Positions 1-15,000 of a stretch of 64,000 bases of DNA are shown here, piece by piece. Origin of the DNA: Cristatella mucedo (lineage: Eukaryota; Bryozoa; Phylactolaemata; Cristatellidae); assembly GCA_009760855.2 (NCBI GenBank), contig WPIO01000031.1, positions 949,001 through 1,013,000 on the forward strand, read 5' to 3'. The notes beneath the pieces are model-generated. The model did not search any database, was not told the DNA's origin, and worked only from the letters and a program-made list of their open reading frames with translations. The position numbers were made by a program, and so were the translations under genes. The number at the start of each line of letters is the position of its first letter. Position 1 is the first letter of the stretch.

Positions 1-21
1 CCTTCAATCGCATGCTTGCAG

Positions 22-122
22 GTGAACTATAAGAGCGCATTCATGAAGCCCACCGGCAGAAAGGCGATCCTTCCTCAGATCGTAGAGCGATGTGGAATGG
101 CCACCTTACTAGACTTCTGCGA
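22..122 (+). CDS. KNTC1: KNTC1 exon a
   Basis: Begins after acceptor ...cttgcag and ends at donor GA|gtgagt. It reads [14 protein letters not shown] to LLDFC (33 codons) and leaves two bases (phase 2). The joined codon with the next exon is GAC. This is the first exon visible; earlier exons lie upstream of the window. Confidence 0.8.
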
Positions 123-2965
123 GTGAGTCGCCCGATGCCCATGCTCACTTATTGCTTGATTGGCTATTGAACATGCGTTTGAGTGCCTGCTTTAGTGAGT
201 TTTGAGTGCCGGTTGAGTGTCTCGGTACGTAGTGTGCGAAGCTCTCTCCTCATACACAGTGTGCACAGCTTAGTTACAGCAGCCTGTGCTCATCACGTGT
301 GGTCGCAAAGCCGGTGCATGGGCATGCACATTTTTATACTGTCCATTTGTGCGTGCACACTTTCCAAATTCAAGTTGGATATCAGTCTGACAGACATTGT
401 CTTTGTAGAGTCAGTTCTCTGTTTTCTTTCCTCTGCAGCTCACACAATGCTGACGTCGACATCGACGACGTGCTCCAGCGAAAGCTAGAGAAACTTGTCA
501 TGACTCATAATTCTGTCGTTGCTTCCCTTACGAATGTCACTCGCTGTGATGGCCAGCAAATCAGCGTCCTAGACGACATCGAGCTTCTGCTGTCGCGTGT
601 GTCTACCGAAAGCAGTCGGAGACAGTTGCTGGGCATGCTCATAAGCAAGGCAGGTCAAATGGTTTAGTTGCAGAAAAGTTGCGTGTTGTTGGCAAGTGCG
701 ATCAGTGCTTTACTTTTACTCAGCTGGCTGGTGACATGTTTGAGGCACCGCCGAAACTGTGGCATGCCTGGCTGGGCAGCGTTAAAGAAAGCTTTGTGAA
801 AGGATAAGAGCAGCCTTTCAAAAAAATGCAAATAGAGTTGAATAATGCAGAAAACTGGCAACTGCTCTGCCACCAAGAGGGTAATTTACATTCTCTCTTC
901 ACTGCCTTGATATAACACCGAAGGCAGTTCAGTAGGGGTGTCGAAAGCTCTCAGCTCATCAAGCCTATCACAGCACTTTCGTTTATCGAAAACTCAGAGT
1001 TGCAGTGAAATTGCACAAAATAGCGGGTGTAGACATGCACTCTCTCCATGTAAAGCTCTCTCTAAACTCTCTGTCGTCAATTCACTGCTCACTTTCTCAG
1101 TCACTCTCCAACCCTTCCGATTCTCTCCTCATCGCATTCGTGCGTGCACACACCCACCATATTCAATCGTTGTCTGACTTGTGTGCCAAAACTTGAAACA
1201 GTGGAGAACATCATGATCTTCACCAATCTTGCTCTGCTGCTGAGTAAAAAGTTCTGAAGGTTATATGACCTGTACTAAACTACGTGTTTTTGAGTCATTT
1301 TGCCTGATGAGTGAGGCATGTTTATCGTTCGAAGCTCAGAAGCTTTGCACCTAGTGAGGTCACAGTCCATGCGCTGACAGCTGTCGGCAGCAGAGAAAAG
1401 ATGTCTATCTGTAGGGCGATCACTGACCCATAATATGCTGAGGTTTCTCAGTGGTGTGGAAATCAGTGTTTGTAGGTCATATCAAGGCAAACTAGCATAA
1501 TTTCGTAGTTCGTTCCTTCGTGGACATCCCCGCTTGCTAGCTCACCTAGGCTTTGGCATCGGAACTTCGGCTTAGAAACGTGATTGTGATCATTGTGCGG
1601 CAGTATGTTTTCGTTAGCTAGCTGAAGCTTGCTAAACATTGCCATAACCAGAGTGTGCAAGTCGGAAATGAAATTACAAGTGCTGCTTTCGATGCCGGCG
1701 AACAACCCTAACCTCAAACCAGCTGCTGAAGATTCCCTGGGCCTCAAGATCCCTAGATTCCTCGATGGTGGCGTATTCAGGGTCATTTTTTCGGTAAAGC
1801 AGCCTCAGTTTCAATGTTTACCTTTTACAAATATACGGTTGCCAGTTCACTTTTAGTCTTTTCTTCAGAATTACTTCTGTGTCACTTTTTGCAATTATAA
1901 GTGGTCATGTTACCTTTAATTGAGGGAAACGATTAGGTTTTATGTTGCTTGTATATTCTAATGTGATGTGCAGTGGTTAAGGTTACACGCAATGCATGGC
2001 CTCTGTTTTCCGGTTTGTTGAATTACACGTATGCCTAGACACCGTTGTGGCATGCTTTGCTTTCTTGCTGCCTCACGCTCAGTAAAGCGTGAAAGCGGTC
2101 ATTTCATGCAATGATTGCATTAGACTTTGTTTTGGATCAGCCTTTTTTATTTGTTGCAAGTGGTTCCAGCTGGATCTTGTTTGCATTTTAGGCAAGCCCT
2201 TATAACTATGAGTTACTGCTCTTTGCATACGAGCGCCTACTAACCTTGGATAGTGAAGATGCTGCGCTGCGCAAGGTAAGGGTGTCACTGAACCATAGGC
2301 TGCTCTTCTTCCGCGACTCAGCCAGTGACGTGGTGTCGGCTGAGTGACAGACTTGCTGTCACTCTTTATGGGTGGTGCACAGTTGATGCGATTGCAAAGA
2401 GCTCTCGCTATGCAGCATCAGCATGTCCACCTTGCTGTGACAGCAGGATGAGGTCGCGAGCGAAATACATCTGGTTTAACTGATTTAGTCATCCACAAAA
2501 GATCGGATGATTCGTCATTCATCGTGTCATGCCATGTCATGTGATCATGCTTTATATAGGGTCTTAGTTGCAGTATACAGCTTTGCACAGAGCTATATCT
2601 ATAGCTGCGAGGGAGTCGCTGCCGATGGATTCACTCTTTCTGCTTTAGGGCATGCGGCTCCTCGTCTGTCTTCTTCCTTATGAACGTCTGTCGCCACATA
2701 GTGAGTTTGAAGCCGATCTTGTAGAGACTAAGAACAGCTCGGTAAGTGATGCTGTCTCAGCCAATGTTCTTTTTGTGCAGTACAACAGGCAAAGCATTAT
2801 CTATCGGGTTATTCTTGTTTCTGTACCCATCTCTTTCTCTCTCCATATCTTTCTCTCTTTCTATCTCTATCTTTCTATCTCTGTCTTTTATCTATCTCTG
2901 TTTATTCAATCTGTTTCTATCTATTTACACCACATCTATCTATCTCATCGGCTTGTGCTTATCTT

Positions 2966-3024
<59 letters not shown>

Positions 3025-6000
3025 GTGCTCGCTTTCTCTGAATACTTCCTAACGCGCTTGATCAATATGTTTTTTTGCTTTATAATAAATTTTTTTTCGT
3101 TAGCACGTCGTGTAATCAATAATGTTGGAAATGTTTTAGACTCATAATGCTGACCTGTTGATAGACCGTCGTCTGCCTTTTCATGCTTTGCTTGGTGGGA
3201 ACAGTTGGAAAATCTTAAGTGAGTGGCATAGCTCAGCATAATTTTTGCATGTGTCTTTGTACGCCTTTCTTCCACAACTTGATTTCCTTATTCAATGATC
3301 ATTTTGTGCTCTCCCCAGGATGCGCCACTGACGAGCACATTAGTGTATGTGCAGACAAGTTGTCTTAGTGAATGTGTGTGTGTGTGTGTCTGAGTGTGTG
3401 CGTGTGTTTGCATGCGTGCGTGTGCGTTCTTCTGTGTGTGCTTGCCGGCGTTTGTTTGTGAGAGACAGCCGACTCAGGGGTCCTAGAACAATTAGCCTTA
3501 CCCTTTGAGACATCCATCTTCCTTGGCAGCCTGCTTTGGTCAAGCGTTTTGGGGCGCTGAGAATGGCTCACGGCTGATGACCCAGCTTCGGAGCAGTAAA
3601 TCAACGGTGTGTGCAGCGTCGTCAGCAGAATAATCCATCGATCTGCCTCAGTCTGATCTGCATTGAGCTGCTAGCTGTCAAGTGGTTTCGGCACTGACAG
3701 TGGCTCGGCAGTGCAAAACAATACTTGTGCCTGTAATAAATAGGCTGGAGAGTGTACGAGTGATGGTGAATCCCTCTGTACAAATAGGTCGGTAGAATCC
3801 CTTTAAAGCCACGCTTCACTGTGAGGGCTGCTTCCATTCTGTTTCAGTCTTGGGTGCTTATGTCACGAAAACTAGGGGGCTGTCCTAGACTTAAGCAAGA
3901 CTGAACGAAGACTCGGATGCTGAGCGCGGTTCTAGTTCTTGGACAAGACTTGGGCAAGATCCGAGTAAGGTGGCCTCAGACACACAGCCACCAGCAAAGG
4001 GTGTCGTTTATGTCGGTTTATACTCTCCCTCTTGCTGATGTGATTGCCAAGCACAATCTAGGTTTTCACTTCTATGCGGATGACACTCAGTTGTACCTTT
4101 GCTTTGATCCCTCCCAGCCTTCGAGCACCTCGAATTCTCTCAACTCACTTGCTACACGTATTCATGACATCCGCACATGGATGGCAGCAAATTTTCTAAA
4201 ACTAAACGATGATAAAACAAACTTACTAGTTACGGGCAAACACAGTGTGATTCACAAATTGGAAAGGCTGACGCTCAAAATTGGCTCGGCCAGCATATCT
4301 CCTGTTGAATCAGCTCGAAATCTTGGTGTCATGTTCCAAAGTGACCTCTCGTTAGACGACCACGTCAGCTCCACAGTCAAATCTGCCTACTTTCAGCCAC
4401 ACAACATTGCTAAAATTCGGGCTTGTTTAGATAAGGATACCACGTCTTAATTGGTCCATGCATTTGTGACATCCCGACTTGATTTCTGTAACTCGCTGCT
4501 TACTGGCCTACCGGCGTGTGCAATCAGGCGATTACAGCTTGTGCAAAACTCTGCAGCTAGGCTTGTCTGTCGTGAACGTCACAGTTGCCAGATCACACCA
4601 CTTCTCAACGACCTGCACTGGCTACCAGTCAAGCAACGGATCGACTTCAGTCGCTCACTTTTAGGTCACTTCATTCTTTGGCTCCAGCTTGTCTCTCAGA
4701 TCTACTTCCCCATCAGGCCAGACATCGTACCACCCGCTTTTCGGAATCCAGCAGTTTACCAATACCGTGTACAAACCTCAGATCCTTTGGAGACCGTGCA
4801 TTTAGTTCGTATGCTCCCAAAGCCTGGAACTCACTCCCGACTTGCGTCAGAACATCCCCTGACTTGACCACATTTAAAAGAACTTAAAAACACACCTATT
4901 TAGGACAGCATTTAGTGCTTCCCTGTGATTCGTCCTTCATGTGCTTATGCGTGCTGACACTGCATGCTGCCACTAACCACACTTGCATGGTGACCCTGTG
5001 CATGTCACCCCTAACTATGTTATTCACGTTGTTTATCAAGCATGATATTACTCACCATTCAATCGTGTTTCACTTTGCAGCAAATGTAAAGCACCTAGAA
5101 AGAGATTGAGTTCTCTGAGGGCGCTTTATCAAGAGCATTATTATTATTATTATTATGTCTCGATCAGCAGAACTACATCTAGCCATCAATGCATCTAGAA
5201 ATGCATCGCCAGGAATCCATTTCATATAAGAATGAGATTGAGATTGTGAAGACGGCAATACGGGACAATGGTGGAAGATTAAAATTCACCGGAAGGTGCT
5301 GAGGGCCATTTCCTGCCTCACTAATAAAAGCAGTTTACCCATGATCACTCTGGGTTGGAGCTAGTAGGGAGCAAGACTTGGAGGAAAACTGACCTTGTAA
5401 ACCTCCTTCTCGGATGAAGACCGAAGCAGAACAGAAACAAGACTCATTGAGCAAATGTGGCTTAAGCTGAGCTAGCAAGCAATGGAAAGTCTACAATGCA
5501 AAGACTGAAATGGGCTAGATCGAGCTGGCGTCTTAGTGAATAAAGTGCTTGACACCAGAGACAGGGAAATTTTGCTTGGTTACACTACTCAGCCTCCAAC
5601 AGTGAGTGCGCATAAAAGTGTGCAGACTCTTTTGCCTATGAGTGTGTATGCACGCGGTGGTTTTCAGGTGCACCTTGCTTCAAGGTTCATTGCTTTGTGC
5701 GCTCCTGCAAGAAGCTGCTCTCTGCCTTTGCCTGAAGTTGATCCAAACCGGTCGTGTCCATGCAAGCTTGATTAGTGACCGTTCTTAAAATCACCAGCTA
5801 CTTTGCTGTTGGCTGCCGGTCACCGATGCCACCCCGATAGCATCGAGACCAGCTCTCATGATGAACAATCTATGCCGGCCGAGTTCGTCGGTGGAAGGGG
5901 CTTCTGTTAATCTGCTGACCTTCGGCCCCAGCTAGCTGCCCGAGTTCGACTCTCTGGACCGGCGCACAAGGCATATCCCGTGCTTTCTTTCTCAGAGGAG

Positions 6001-9000
6001 CACTCGGCTCAAGTAGCTCCGCTGGCTCTGTGTGCCACTGCGGCCGCTGGTTTAGGATTAGCTGCAGTTGCATGCGATCTCTAGCGTTTGCTGGATGGCT
6101 TGAGTTTAGCGTAGCTTGCAGCGAGACACCGCTGTAACTAACGGTGCCGCCATATGCAAACTTCCTGCCATAGCCGGTCGATTCGAATAAAATAAAGTCC
6201 GTCTCGCTTCTGGTCCTTGCCTGGCAATTCCACCAGAAGCGGCGATCTGCCACTGGCCCTTTGTAGATTGTTCGGTCAGTCATCCACCTTTGCTAGGCTT
6301 CCTGCCTGACAATGCTTTCCTCGACCGACCTGCTATCAAGCTGCTGCAGCAGCTGTGATTTGCTCGCATTTTAGCTGAGTAGTTGTGTGCACTGTAACTG
6401 TCTGGGTTGGGGCGACGAATCCAAGCAATCAGAGAGCCACTCGAGAAGTCCTCTCAGTGCTTTACAGTGTAGCGTGACGTACACGGCGCTGAATTTCTGC
6501 TCAGCCTGTTAGCTCCTGTTTGCTGGTGCAAGTGGCCAGTCCACATCAGCGCTATCGCTCGGCCGCGCTGCCAGACAGGTTACGTTTGGCGGCCCTTGAG
6601 CGTAGAGGTCATTGGTGCTGCGCACCGCGCTGCCCTCGTCGGAGACGATTTGCGGCCCTGCGATAATGCGGTTCCTTCTTTTTTCCACCTGTGCCGCAGC
6701 CGCGGAGCTGAGCGAACAGACCGTCGAGCCTCTGCTGGCCGTCACCTCACTGCTTAAGGTGAGGAACGCGAATCTCTCTACACTTTCAGGCCGGCACGTG
6801 TCCCTCCCTCTCTTTCCCCACTTTTTCTTTCTTGTCGAAATCGGCCGGCAGCTGACCTATTGGACACGATGCAGCAGCCTCGTCGTTGCAGCTATCTCCA
6901 GACCACTTATATGTGACCGCCGTTCGAAACATGGCGACGGCTCACATGAAGCGCTGCACCGGCACCAATGGAGCAGCCGAGACTTTGCTGAGCTGCGGTC
7001 CGAACCCTTTCCTAGAAAAGGCTGAGAGGCTTCTTCGCCACGTCAAGGTAGGCGTCGTTGTTTCCTGCCGCTTCTTTGCCTTGCCTTGGTCCTTTCACTG
7101 GCTGGCATGAGTGCTTCGGAGCCCTGGCAAATCTGCTGCGATAGACGTTCCCTAGTCTGGCGTTCATTCTCGTTTCTGAAATCCATTCACGTTGTGCTGT
7201 CGTCCGAGTTACCTGGCACCAACCGACTGGCGGCATCTTTTGCAAATCAAATGTGCTGCTCTCTCATTGCGAATTCGCCTATCTTTCCTTCTGCTGTAAG
7301 CAACGGCTAAGGAAATTCGTGGCTGTTTTGATGCTTAACTCGAGACTAGTAGCTGTGGGGTTTTATCTTTTTATGCATTAGACTTCTAAAACTTTTTTCT
7401 AGTAGTTCTCATAGTTTTGTACCCTTCTTTTCCAGCCACGGGCCGTGGACATTGAAAAAGAAATTAAAAACGCATCTATTTATCACAGCATTTAGTGGGT
7501 CCCTGTGATTCGTCCTTTATGTGTGTATGCGTGCTGACACTGTGCATGCTGCCACTAACCACACTTGCATGCTGACCCTGTGGATGTCACCCCTAACCAT
7601 GATATTCTTGTTTTTTACTGAGCATGCTACTACTAACCATCCGATCGTGCTTCCTTTGCAGCAAATGTAAAGTGCCTAGAAAGAGATTGAGTTCTCTGAG
7701 GGCGCTTTATTCAGTGTTATTGTTATTATTATTATGGAGTGAGCATACCCGAGTTCAATGGAAGGGGCTTCGTAATGGTCGTTGGTAGAACTGCTGCTTT
7801 AGCAGTATGCATGCCCCTCGGTTTTTTCCAAAAGCATTGCATTTGGCTTCATGTAGCTTAGGTGGAATGCAGATAGCACATGGGGGCCACGCTGTAGCAA
7901 CCTTCTTATGTGCACACATTCCTGTAGATGAGTTTCGCTGGCTTTAAATTCAAACCATTTCGATCAGAATAAGTAGCTGCTACAGAATAGTGCTGCTTCT
8001 TAGCAGAATACAACCGAATCTGTTTGCATCTTGCCTTGTTTACAATCGGTATGGTGCACGCTGTCTCGTCTCAGACGGAGCCGTCGTATTTTTCAGGACA
8101 AGGAGATGACGGTCGCCTGCATGCAGTGGATTGCACAAGGTATGCCGGAAGGCACCAGTGAGCAAGTGCAAGCTCTGCAGACGTCTGTCACCCTCGCTCA
8201 GGATTGGTGCAGCTGTGAAAAGGTATGTGCGAGCAGTGTGCCCAATAACGTCATTCTAAAGTTGTGCTATGTCCCGGTTCAGAATTCTTGCTGTACTGAA
8301 CTGATGTGTTGTCGAGCTAACCCATCTTACTAAGCTTCGTTTGCAAGGCCAGTCTCTCTTTTTAACGTTGCCAACTTTGACTTTATGAGAGGTGGTTGTC
8401 ATTGCTAAATCATCAAAAGGTCGAAGCTCTGCTGTGAAGTTCATGTTCAATGTTTGGACTCATTGCAACTTTTGTGGTTGGAAATTCTATCCCCAAAAAA
8501 CAGCTGCTGCCACCTACACATCGCCATCGTTGCTGTCGTAAACGATTCCTGCTTGTACTGTGTATAGCATGTCACCTTCTTGCCTAGATTCGTTGCCAAT
8601 TACAGACATTTTATCCCCACCGATGCAGAAATCCCAATTAATGATTGACCCCTGAACGATATGTTGTGCAGCATAGGATCTTGAGGAGCTTGTAGCTCTT
8701 TAGTGAGAGAAGTGGAGCTGAGAAAACGATATGTTGCATAATGACTTGCCGGCCATCAAAGGGCTGCTGAATCTTGGCTTTCTGAATTGTATCGACTGCA
8801 TTTGGGGGTCGCTGAAGGAATTGTGCTAGTGTAAGCACGACACCTTTAGTTTAGTTCTAGTAACCCACTTTGACATGTATATGTAAAAATGCTTCAGCAG
8901 TTCCCCTGTAACCTGTGCATCACAGTATTAAAGCGACTCGTATCAGGCAATGCATTGTCTATGGACAGCTGCTGCATGAATCTGCATGGATCCGGTCTAG

Positions 9001-12000
9001 CTATATTTTTTGCTGCTGCTTGACTTGGTAACTAGCGCTGTTAGCGAAAGAGTCGCTGCATTCTCCATTCTGTCTGTCAAGTGATTCAAAACAAAACTGA
9101 TGTGGGCATCCCTAATCTCAAGTTTGCATCATTTGTATGGATCTCCATGCACACCCGTGTCAAGACGGATGTTGTACCACCACGGCCAGTGTGTGTTGCC
9201 TATCGTATAATCCATAGCAAGAGAATTCTGCTAGAGCTGTGACACATGCGACTCAGGTCGCGACTCGGTTGCATGGACAGACTTAGCTGCTGTAGTAAAG
9301 GCAACCTTTGAACAGGACAAATATAACACAGTGATTCATACTGTTTATGTCACCGGATTTCTCTTACAGAACAAAATAATTTTCACACTTGGCCTCAAAG
9401 GGTGGCTTTGTAGTGGTAGCTGCTGACACGCAGTGGCGACGGTAGCTTGCACCGGTAAGCCTGAAAGCTCTGTTGAGAGTTCACATGAACAACTTGGCCT
9501 TCTCGGGTAGGAATCAAATTCGCACATGTCGTCCAAGCAGATTTCAACTGGTCTTCTGAAAAGCTCAGCTTTTTAACTGGGATGATTGCGTAATGTTTTG
9601 CAGACATCTTTATAACGTATGGCCTTGAGTTCGGACTTATGTCTTTCAGCTGTATGAGCTGCACTTGGATAATAAATTTCCTTACTGAGATTTTAAAGAT
9701 TTTTGTGACCCATGATTTTGCTTTTCAAGTTCAACTTTAGTGGTTACGTCTAAAACTTGTACAGAGCATTGCTATCTTCTTTCATTCGGGATCATTCGAT
9801 ACTGCTGTGCTTCTAAACTCCTCAATTCACCTCCCCATACACAAGTGCATGACATGAAGGCTATTGACTACCGATTGTATGCCAATAGCTAATTAGGTTC
9901 GATAATTGGATGTGCCAAAGAAAACTCTCACACATAATAACTCTGTATGTAAACAGCCTATATAAATTCCCTAGAGACTAAGTTTACTGATGGTGCTAAT
10001 CAAATGTATTATTATGGCTCTCAGCTTATTTGATTGCAATAAAATAAAACAGGTGTGTGTTCATTTGTGCAGTTAGGTGCCTCTGCAGTGGCTCGTAGCT
10101 TAAAATGGTTAGCCTATTGAGCCACTTCTAACCGCAAAGTGTATGCTATGACCAAAGGCTTATTGGAGTGGGCTTGTTGTGAGTGTTGGAGTGCACTCGT
10201 GGTTATGCATATGCATAAATGTGGTTTCTGCTCAGAACTTAACGAAGTGACACCCGGTAGCCCTGGGAAGGAATTTGACAAAATTAGCTGCTGTTGGATG
10301 AATGGAGTCTGTTTTCGGTGGTATGATCTTCCTATAGCTTTGTCAAAAGTAGTATTGGAAAATTGCATCTTAGTTTAGATCGTATCTAGCACCTCTTTGC
10401 TGTTTCTTTGTTGGCCAAGATGTTGACAGCTGTTAGACCTTATGACTGCGAGACCTTTAACTAGTCCACTAACTTTGATTTTTGTCATAGTTGAGAATGG
10501 CAGTAATGGAGAGTGACCCTGCTGTCATCTGTGGCCCGTCGAACCTGTCGGAAAGTAGACTTGAGCTGCCCGAATGTTGTCTCTAGTAAAGCACGTGTCG
10601 TTGCAGAAACCTGATCTAGCCATCAAAGCTCAGGATGCACTTAACCGGCTGACCGCTTCGTATCAGGAGGCAGCCGTATCTCGCTTGCTAGGCTGGCACG
10701 GCCTGAAGCCGACAGCGTATGTGCACCTCGCTTCGGACCCCGAAGCTCTCATCGAGTCCCTCTATTCAGACGTTGATCTTTCACAGTGGGCCAGCTCGAG
10801 CTGCAGTGCACTGACCTACGTCGGGAGCACTTTTGCGAGACCCGGTGAGTGGCGGCATTCTGCACATTCCCCGGCAGGTGTTAAGTGGCCTTGGCTGTGC
10901 ATGCTAGCAGTCTCTTTTTAATAGCGCATGCTTCACAGAAACCCATGCACACCCCGTGTGTGAGAGTATTTCGAAATGAATCCCCAACTGCCTGTTAGTA
11001 GAAGTCCTGCTGCCCTGTCGTGCTGTCAGAAGCCGTGGTAACAAACGGCCGAAACGCATGTGCTCAAAAGTGCAAGCTACCCAAGTAATGTAATGTAATT
11101 TATATCCGTCTGTAACTCCACAAAGCTACAAAAACTAAGTGGGTGTTATGCAGGAGAGTTTCTATAGTGTACTCAAAGCCTATGCATGCTCTAGCTAACA
11201 GACTTCATCCCACGCAACAAACAGAAAGTCGTGAGCATAGCTGAGTCAGGAGGGCAGTTGATATAGTGAGTAGTATGGAAGTAGCAGCTCAGGACCGCTG
11301 AAAAGGATGTGCCATAGTCGGCAGTAGGAGAGTAGTTGTCTTTGCGTAAGAATTGTGGAAGCGAGTTCCACAGTCTAGGACCTGCAGAGCTAAAGCTTCT
11401 GTCCAACCGTCTTTAAGCAGAGGAATGGGACAGCTAATTTATTGTCCACTCAGGACCTATAGGCTCGAGGAGGCTGAAACTGGTGCAGCAGTTCAGCTAG
11501 GTATGAAGGAGCCAAGCCGTGGCAGGCCTTGTGGGTCAGAACTTAGCTCTGTATGATTTATGCTTGTTGACTTTGAGCTTGCTACCACCAACCATTCGAT
11601 CATGCTTCCTTTAGAGCATGTACAAAGTGCCCAGAAAGAGATTTGCCTAGAAAGAGATTAAGTTTTCTGAAGGCACTAGACAATTATTAAAATATTATTA
11701 TTGTTATTATAACTGTTGATGAACTGGAAGCCATCGAAGCTCCTTCAGCAAAAGAGACACGTAGTCAAGCTTTTGGGACTTATTAAAAACCTTGCAGCCA
11801 TATTTATCACCAGACAGTGGTCTAGTGGCTTTTTTGGTAGCTTGGAGGCGTCCTGTCACTCGGCACTTTCCTTCCGGCTAGCGATGTGCAGACCGAGCAG
11901 CTGACCTATGGATCGAGTTGACCGGGCAGCTGGCGATGTGTCTAGTAAAGGGGAGACATCCTATTAATTGTCAAGCCTGTGCAGCACGTTTTGCAGCATG

Positions 12001-15000
12001 GGGCATTTAGGGTATTATGGCCCTAAAATGAGAGATTTCCAGAGCAGAGAATGTGGATTTTGCTGTCGCGAGTGCAAGGCTTGTCAAAAAGGTACTATAT
12101 TTTGTGCGAAGGCTCTTCTTAAAACTGCTCAGTATGTAGCTGGGTAGCTCAGTTTAGCGTGTTACTGTTCCCTGTAAAATTGTACTTTCCACTCGTGGTT
12201 GGGTCCAACAGATTACCGAAATAATACAAAAAACGGCCCAGTTCCAAAATACAAGAATGCAACCTAAAGTGAAACTGAAAAGACGCACTATTTCGATAGC
12301 ATATATTTTGTAAGCAATGACATTAACAGATGGGAAATAGTTAAGCAGGCAGCTGTGTATCTTGTAAGATGTAATTACTGATTAGCCCTTGTAGCTATAT
12401 TAGATCCCTGCAATAATGAGGAAGTTTTCTTTATCATGTAAGCTTTTATCCGTGATTGTAGATTGTGCCGTTGCTTCACTGGTAGAAACTCACCGAACCT
12501 TATTTCAGAGGTGCCAGTTTTCCCTAGGTAGTTGGACAATGTGGTCTACCCATTTTCAGCAAAAAATGACATTCTATGACCAACTTGTCTCAAGCAATCA
12601 ATGTGCTTGTCGCTTTGCACAACTAATAATCTCTGGAATGTTAACTGTGTGCTACTTTTTATTTCACTGTGAATTATCGGTTGTGAGCACTGTTTGGTTA
12701 CTCGATATGAATTAAACACTTGAAATGAGCGGCATGAGCTCATTTTTATGTTGCTGTTTTGCATAGCTTAACAGCATGATTCATTTTATAGACATATTTG
12801 TAATCGTGGAAGAAGTGGCCAAGATATTCGGCATCAGCATGGACAAACTTTCAAAAGCTTTAGCAAAAAGTTGGCTCGGTTCTGCAGAAGACTCTCAGAC
12901 TCCAGTGCTTGATGACCTCAACAGCAGCATGGTACGCTCTTGCTTGTGAAATTAGGGAGTATTTGACTAATTCTTCTCGATTCGCCGCAGCTGATGCAGC
13001 GTGTTTCTTTGCTCGCACAAACCCCTGCTCATTCGGGCACTGTGCCTCTGGCCTGTTGACCGACCTACCAAAGACCTGCCAAAGGTTTCTGCAAATATTT
13101 TTCGGAAACCTTCGAGCCTCAGCATGCGTTAATTGTGTGCACATCTCATCATGCTGTTCTTTACTTTCTGTTTTCATCTTGCAACGTTTCTTTGTTTACA
13201 TTAATGGTTTGGTGGCTGCAGAATATCGCTACTTTAGCTTGTGGTGAACCTTATAATATTTTTGACTGCATCATCAGGGCTTGTTGCCTTGCACTACTTG
13301 GTTGGATGCATTCATATCATTCCCTTGGTGGTCTGTCTGCCGAACACCTGCCAGACGGGTCAGCTGTGGTAATTATGATTGAGATGCCTGTTTGTACTTG
13401 CTATACTTTTCCATGTTGTCAGACCGTCATCGGAAACATTAACATCTCTCTTAGCCCGAATACTCGTACCAGCAAGGTCGACGCGGTCGACGAAGATGGA
13501 TCCGTGGTTGTTAGCAAGTGAGTGGCTTGCCTCAGTTAAAAATACCTGCCATATGGCTTACGGAATCCATTTTACCCCTACAGCTCATAATTCTTGCTGC
13601 ATGCAATTAAACTCGTGTATGTGAGCTCATCATGAACCCGTGTAGAGTGTAGCTCATTATGAACCCATGTAGAGTGTGCAGGCATGCAGCCTGTTATTGC
13701 ATTGGCTGGCAAGTGAATCGCCAGCTACGAGTTCTCAGTTTCTGTGCTGAAAATCCCCTTACACTGTTAATAGGGTCGCGTGCTTACACAGAGAAAGCAT
13801 CTCACCAGCTCCCGACTTCAGTCCCTCGACGTCTGTAATATGCCAGTGTCAGAACTGTTTGACTGCTGTAGCAAAAGCTAGAGCAAACAGCTGTTGATAC
13901 CTCTGGCAGCTGCAGCGTTTGCTGGTGCAAACGTTAAGGATAGATCGAGAAAGCATGGATATGATCCAGCTTTTGTGTTTTCTTTACGTACTTAAGGGGT
14001 AGCTGATTTACCAGCCTCATTTATAAAGCAGCAAAAGAGCCTTAATCTCTATCAGCACTGCTTGTACTTGAAATGGTCGGCAACCAATAATAATAATACG
14101 TTCGATAAAGTACCCTCAGAGAACCCAATCTCTTTCTAGGCACTTTACATTAGCTGCAAAGGAAGAACGATTGAATGGTTAGTCTAACCATGCTCAATAA
14201 ACAACAGGAATAACATAGCTGATATGCACAGGGTCAGCATGCAAGTATGGTTAGTGGCAGCATGCACAGTGTAAGCATGCATAACCACATAAAGGACTTA
14301 ACACAGGGACCCACGAAATTATTTGATAAATACGTGCGTTTTTAGTTTCTTTTTAAATGTGGTCAAGTCAGGAGATGTAGTGACGCAAGTCGGGAGTCAG
14401 TTTCATGCTTTGGGACCATACGAACTAAAGGCACAGTCTCCAAAGGATTTGAGGTTTGTATGAGCTGTAGGTAAACATTTAGATTCCGAAAAGAGGGTGG
14501 TACGATGCTTGGCCTGGTGTGGAAGTAGATCTGATCGGTAGGTTGGAGCCAAAGAAGAAAGGGACCTAAACGTTAGTGACAAAACCTTGAAATTGATGTG
14601 TTGCTTGTCTGAAAGCCGCTGCAGGTCGGCAAGAAGTGGTTAGGTGTGGCTACTGCGCCACTCACAACAGACCAGCCTAGCTGCAGAGTTGTGAACCAGC
14701 TGCAAACACCTGATTGCACAGACCGGTAGACAAGTAAGCCCTAAGTAAGTCAAGAGGAAATTTCACAAAGGCATGGACCAATATAGATGTTGTATCCCTG
14801 TCTACAAAAGCCCGAATTTTAGCAATGTAGCTGAAAGTAGGCAGACCTTACTATGGAGCTGATGTGGTCGTCTAATGAAAGGTCACTTTGGAACATGACA
14901 CCTAGATTTCGTGCAGGTTCAACAGGAGATGTGCTAGCAGAGCCGATTTTGAGCATTAGCCTTTCCAATTTCTGAATCACACTCGGTTTGCCCATAACTA

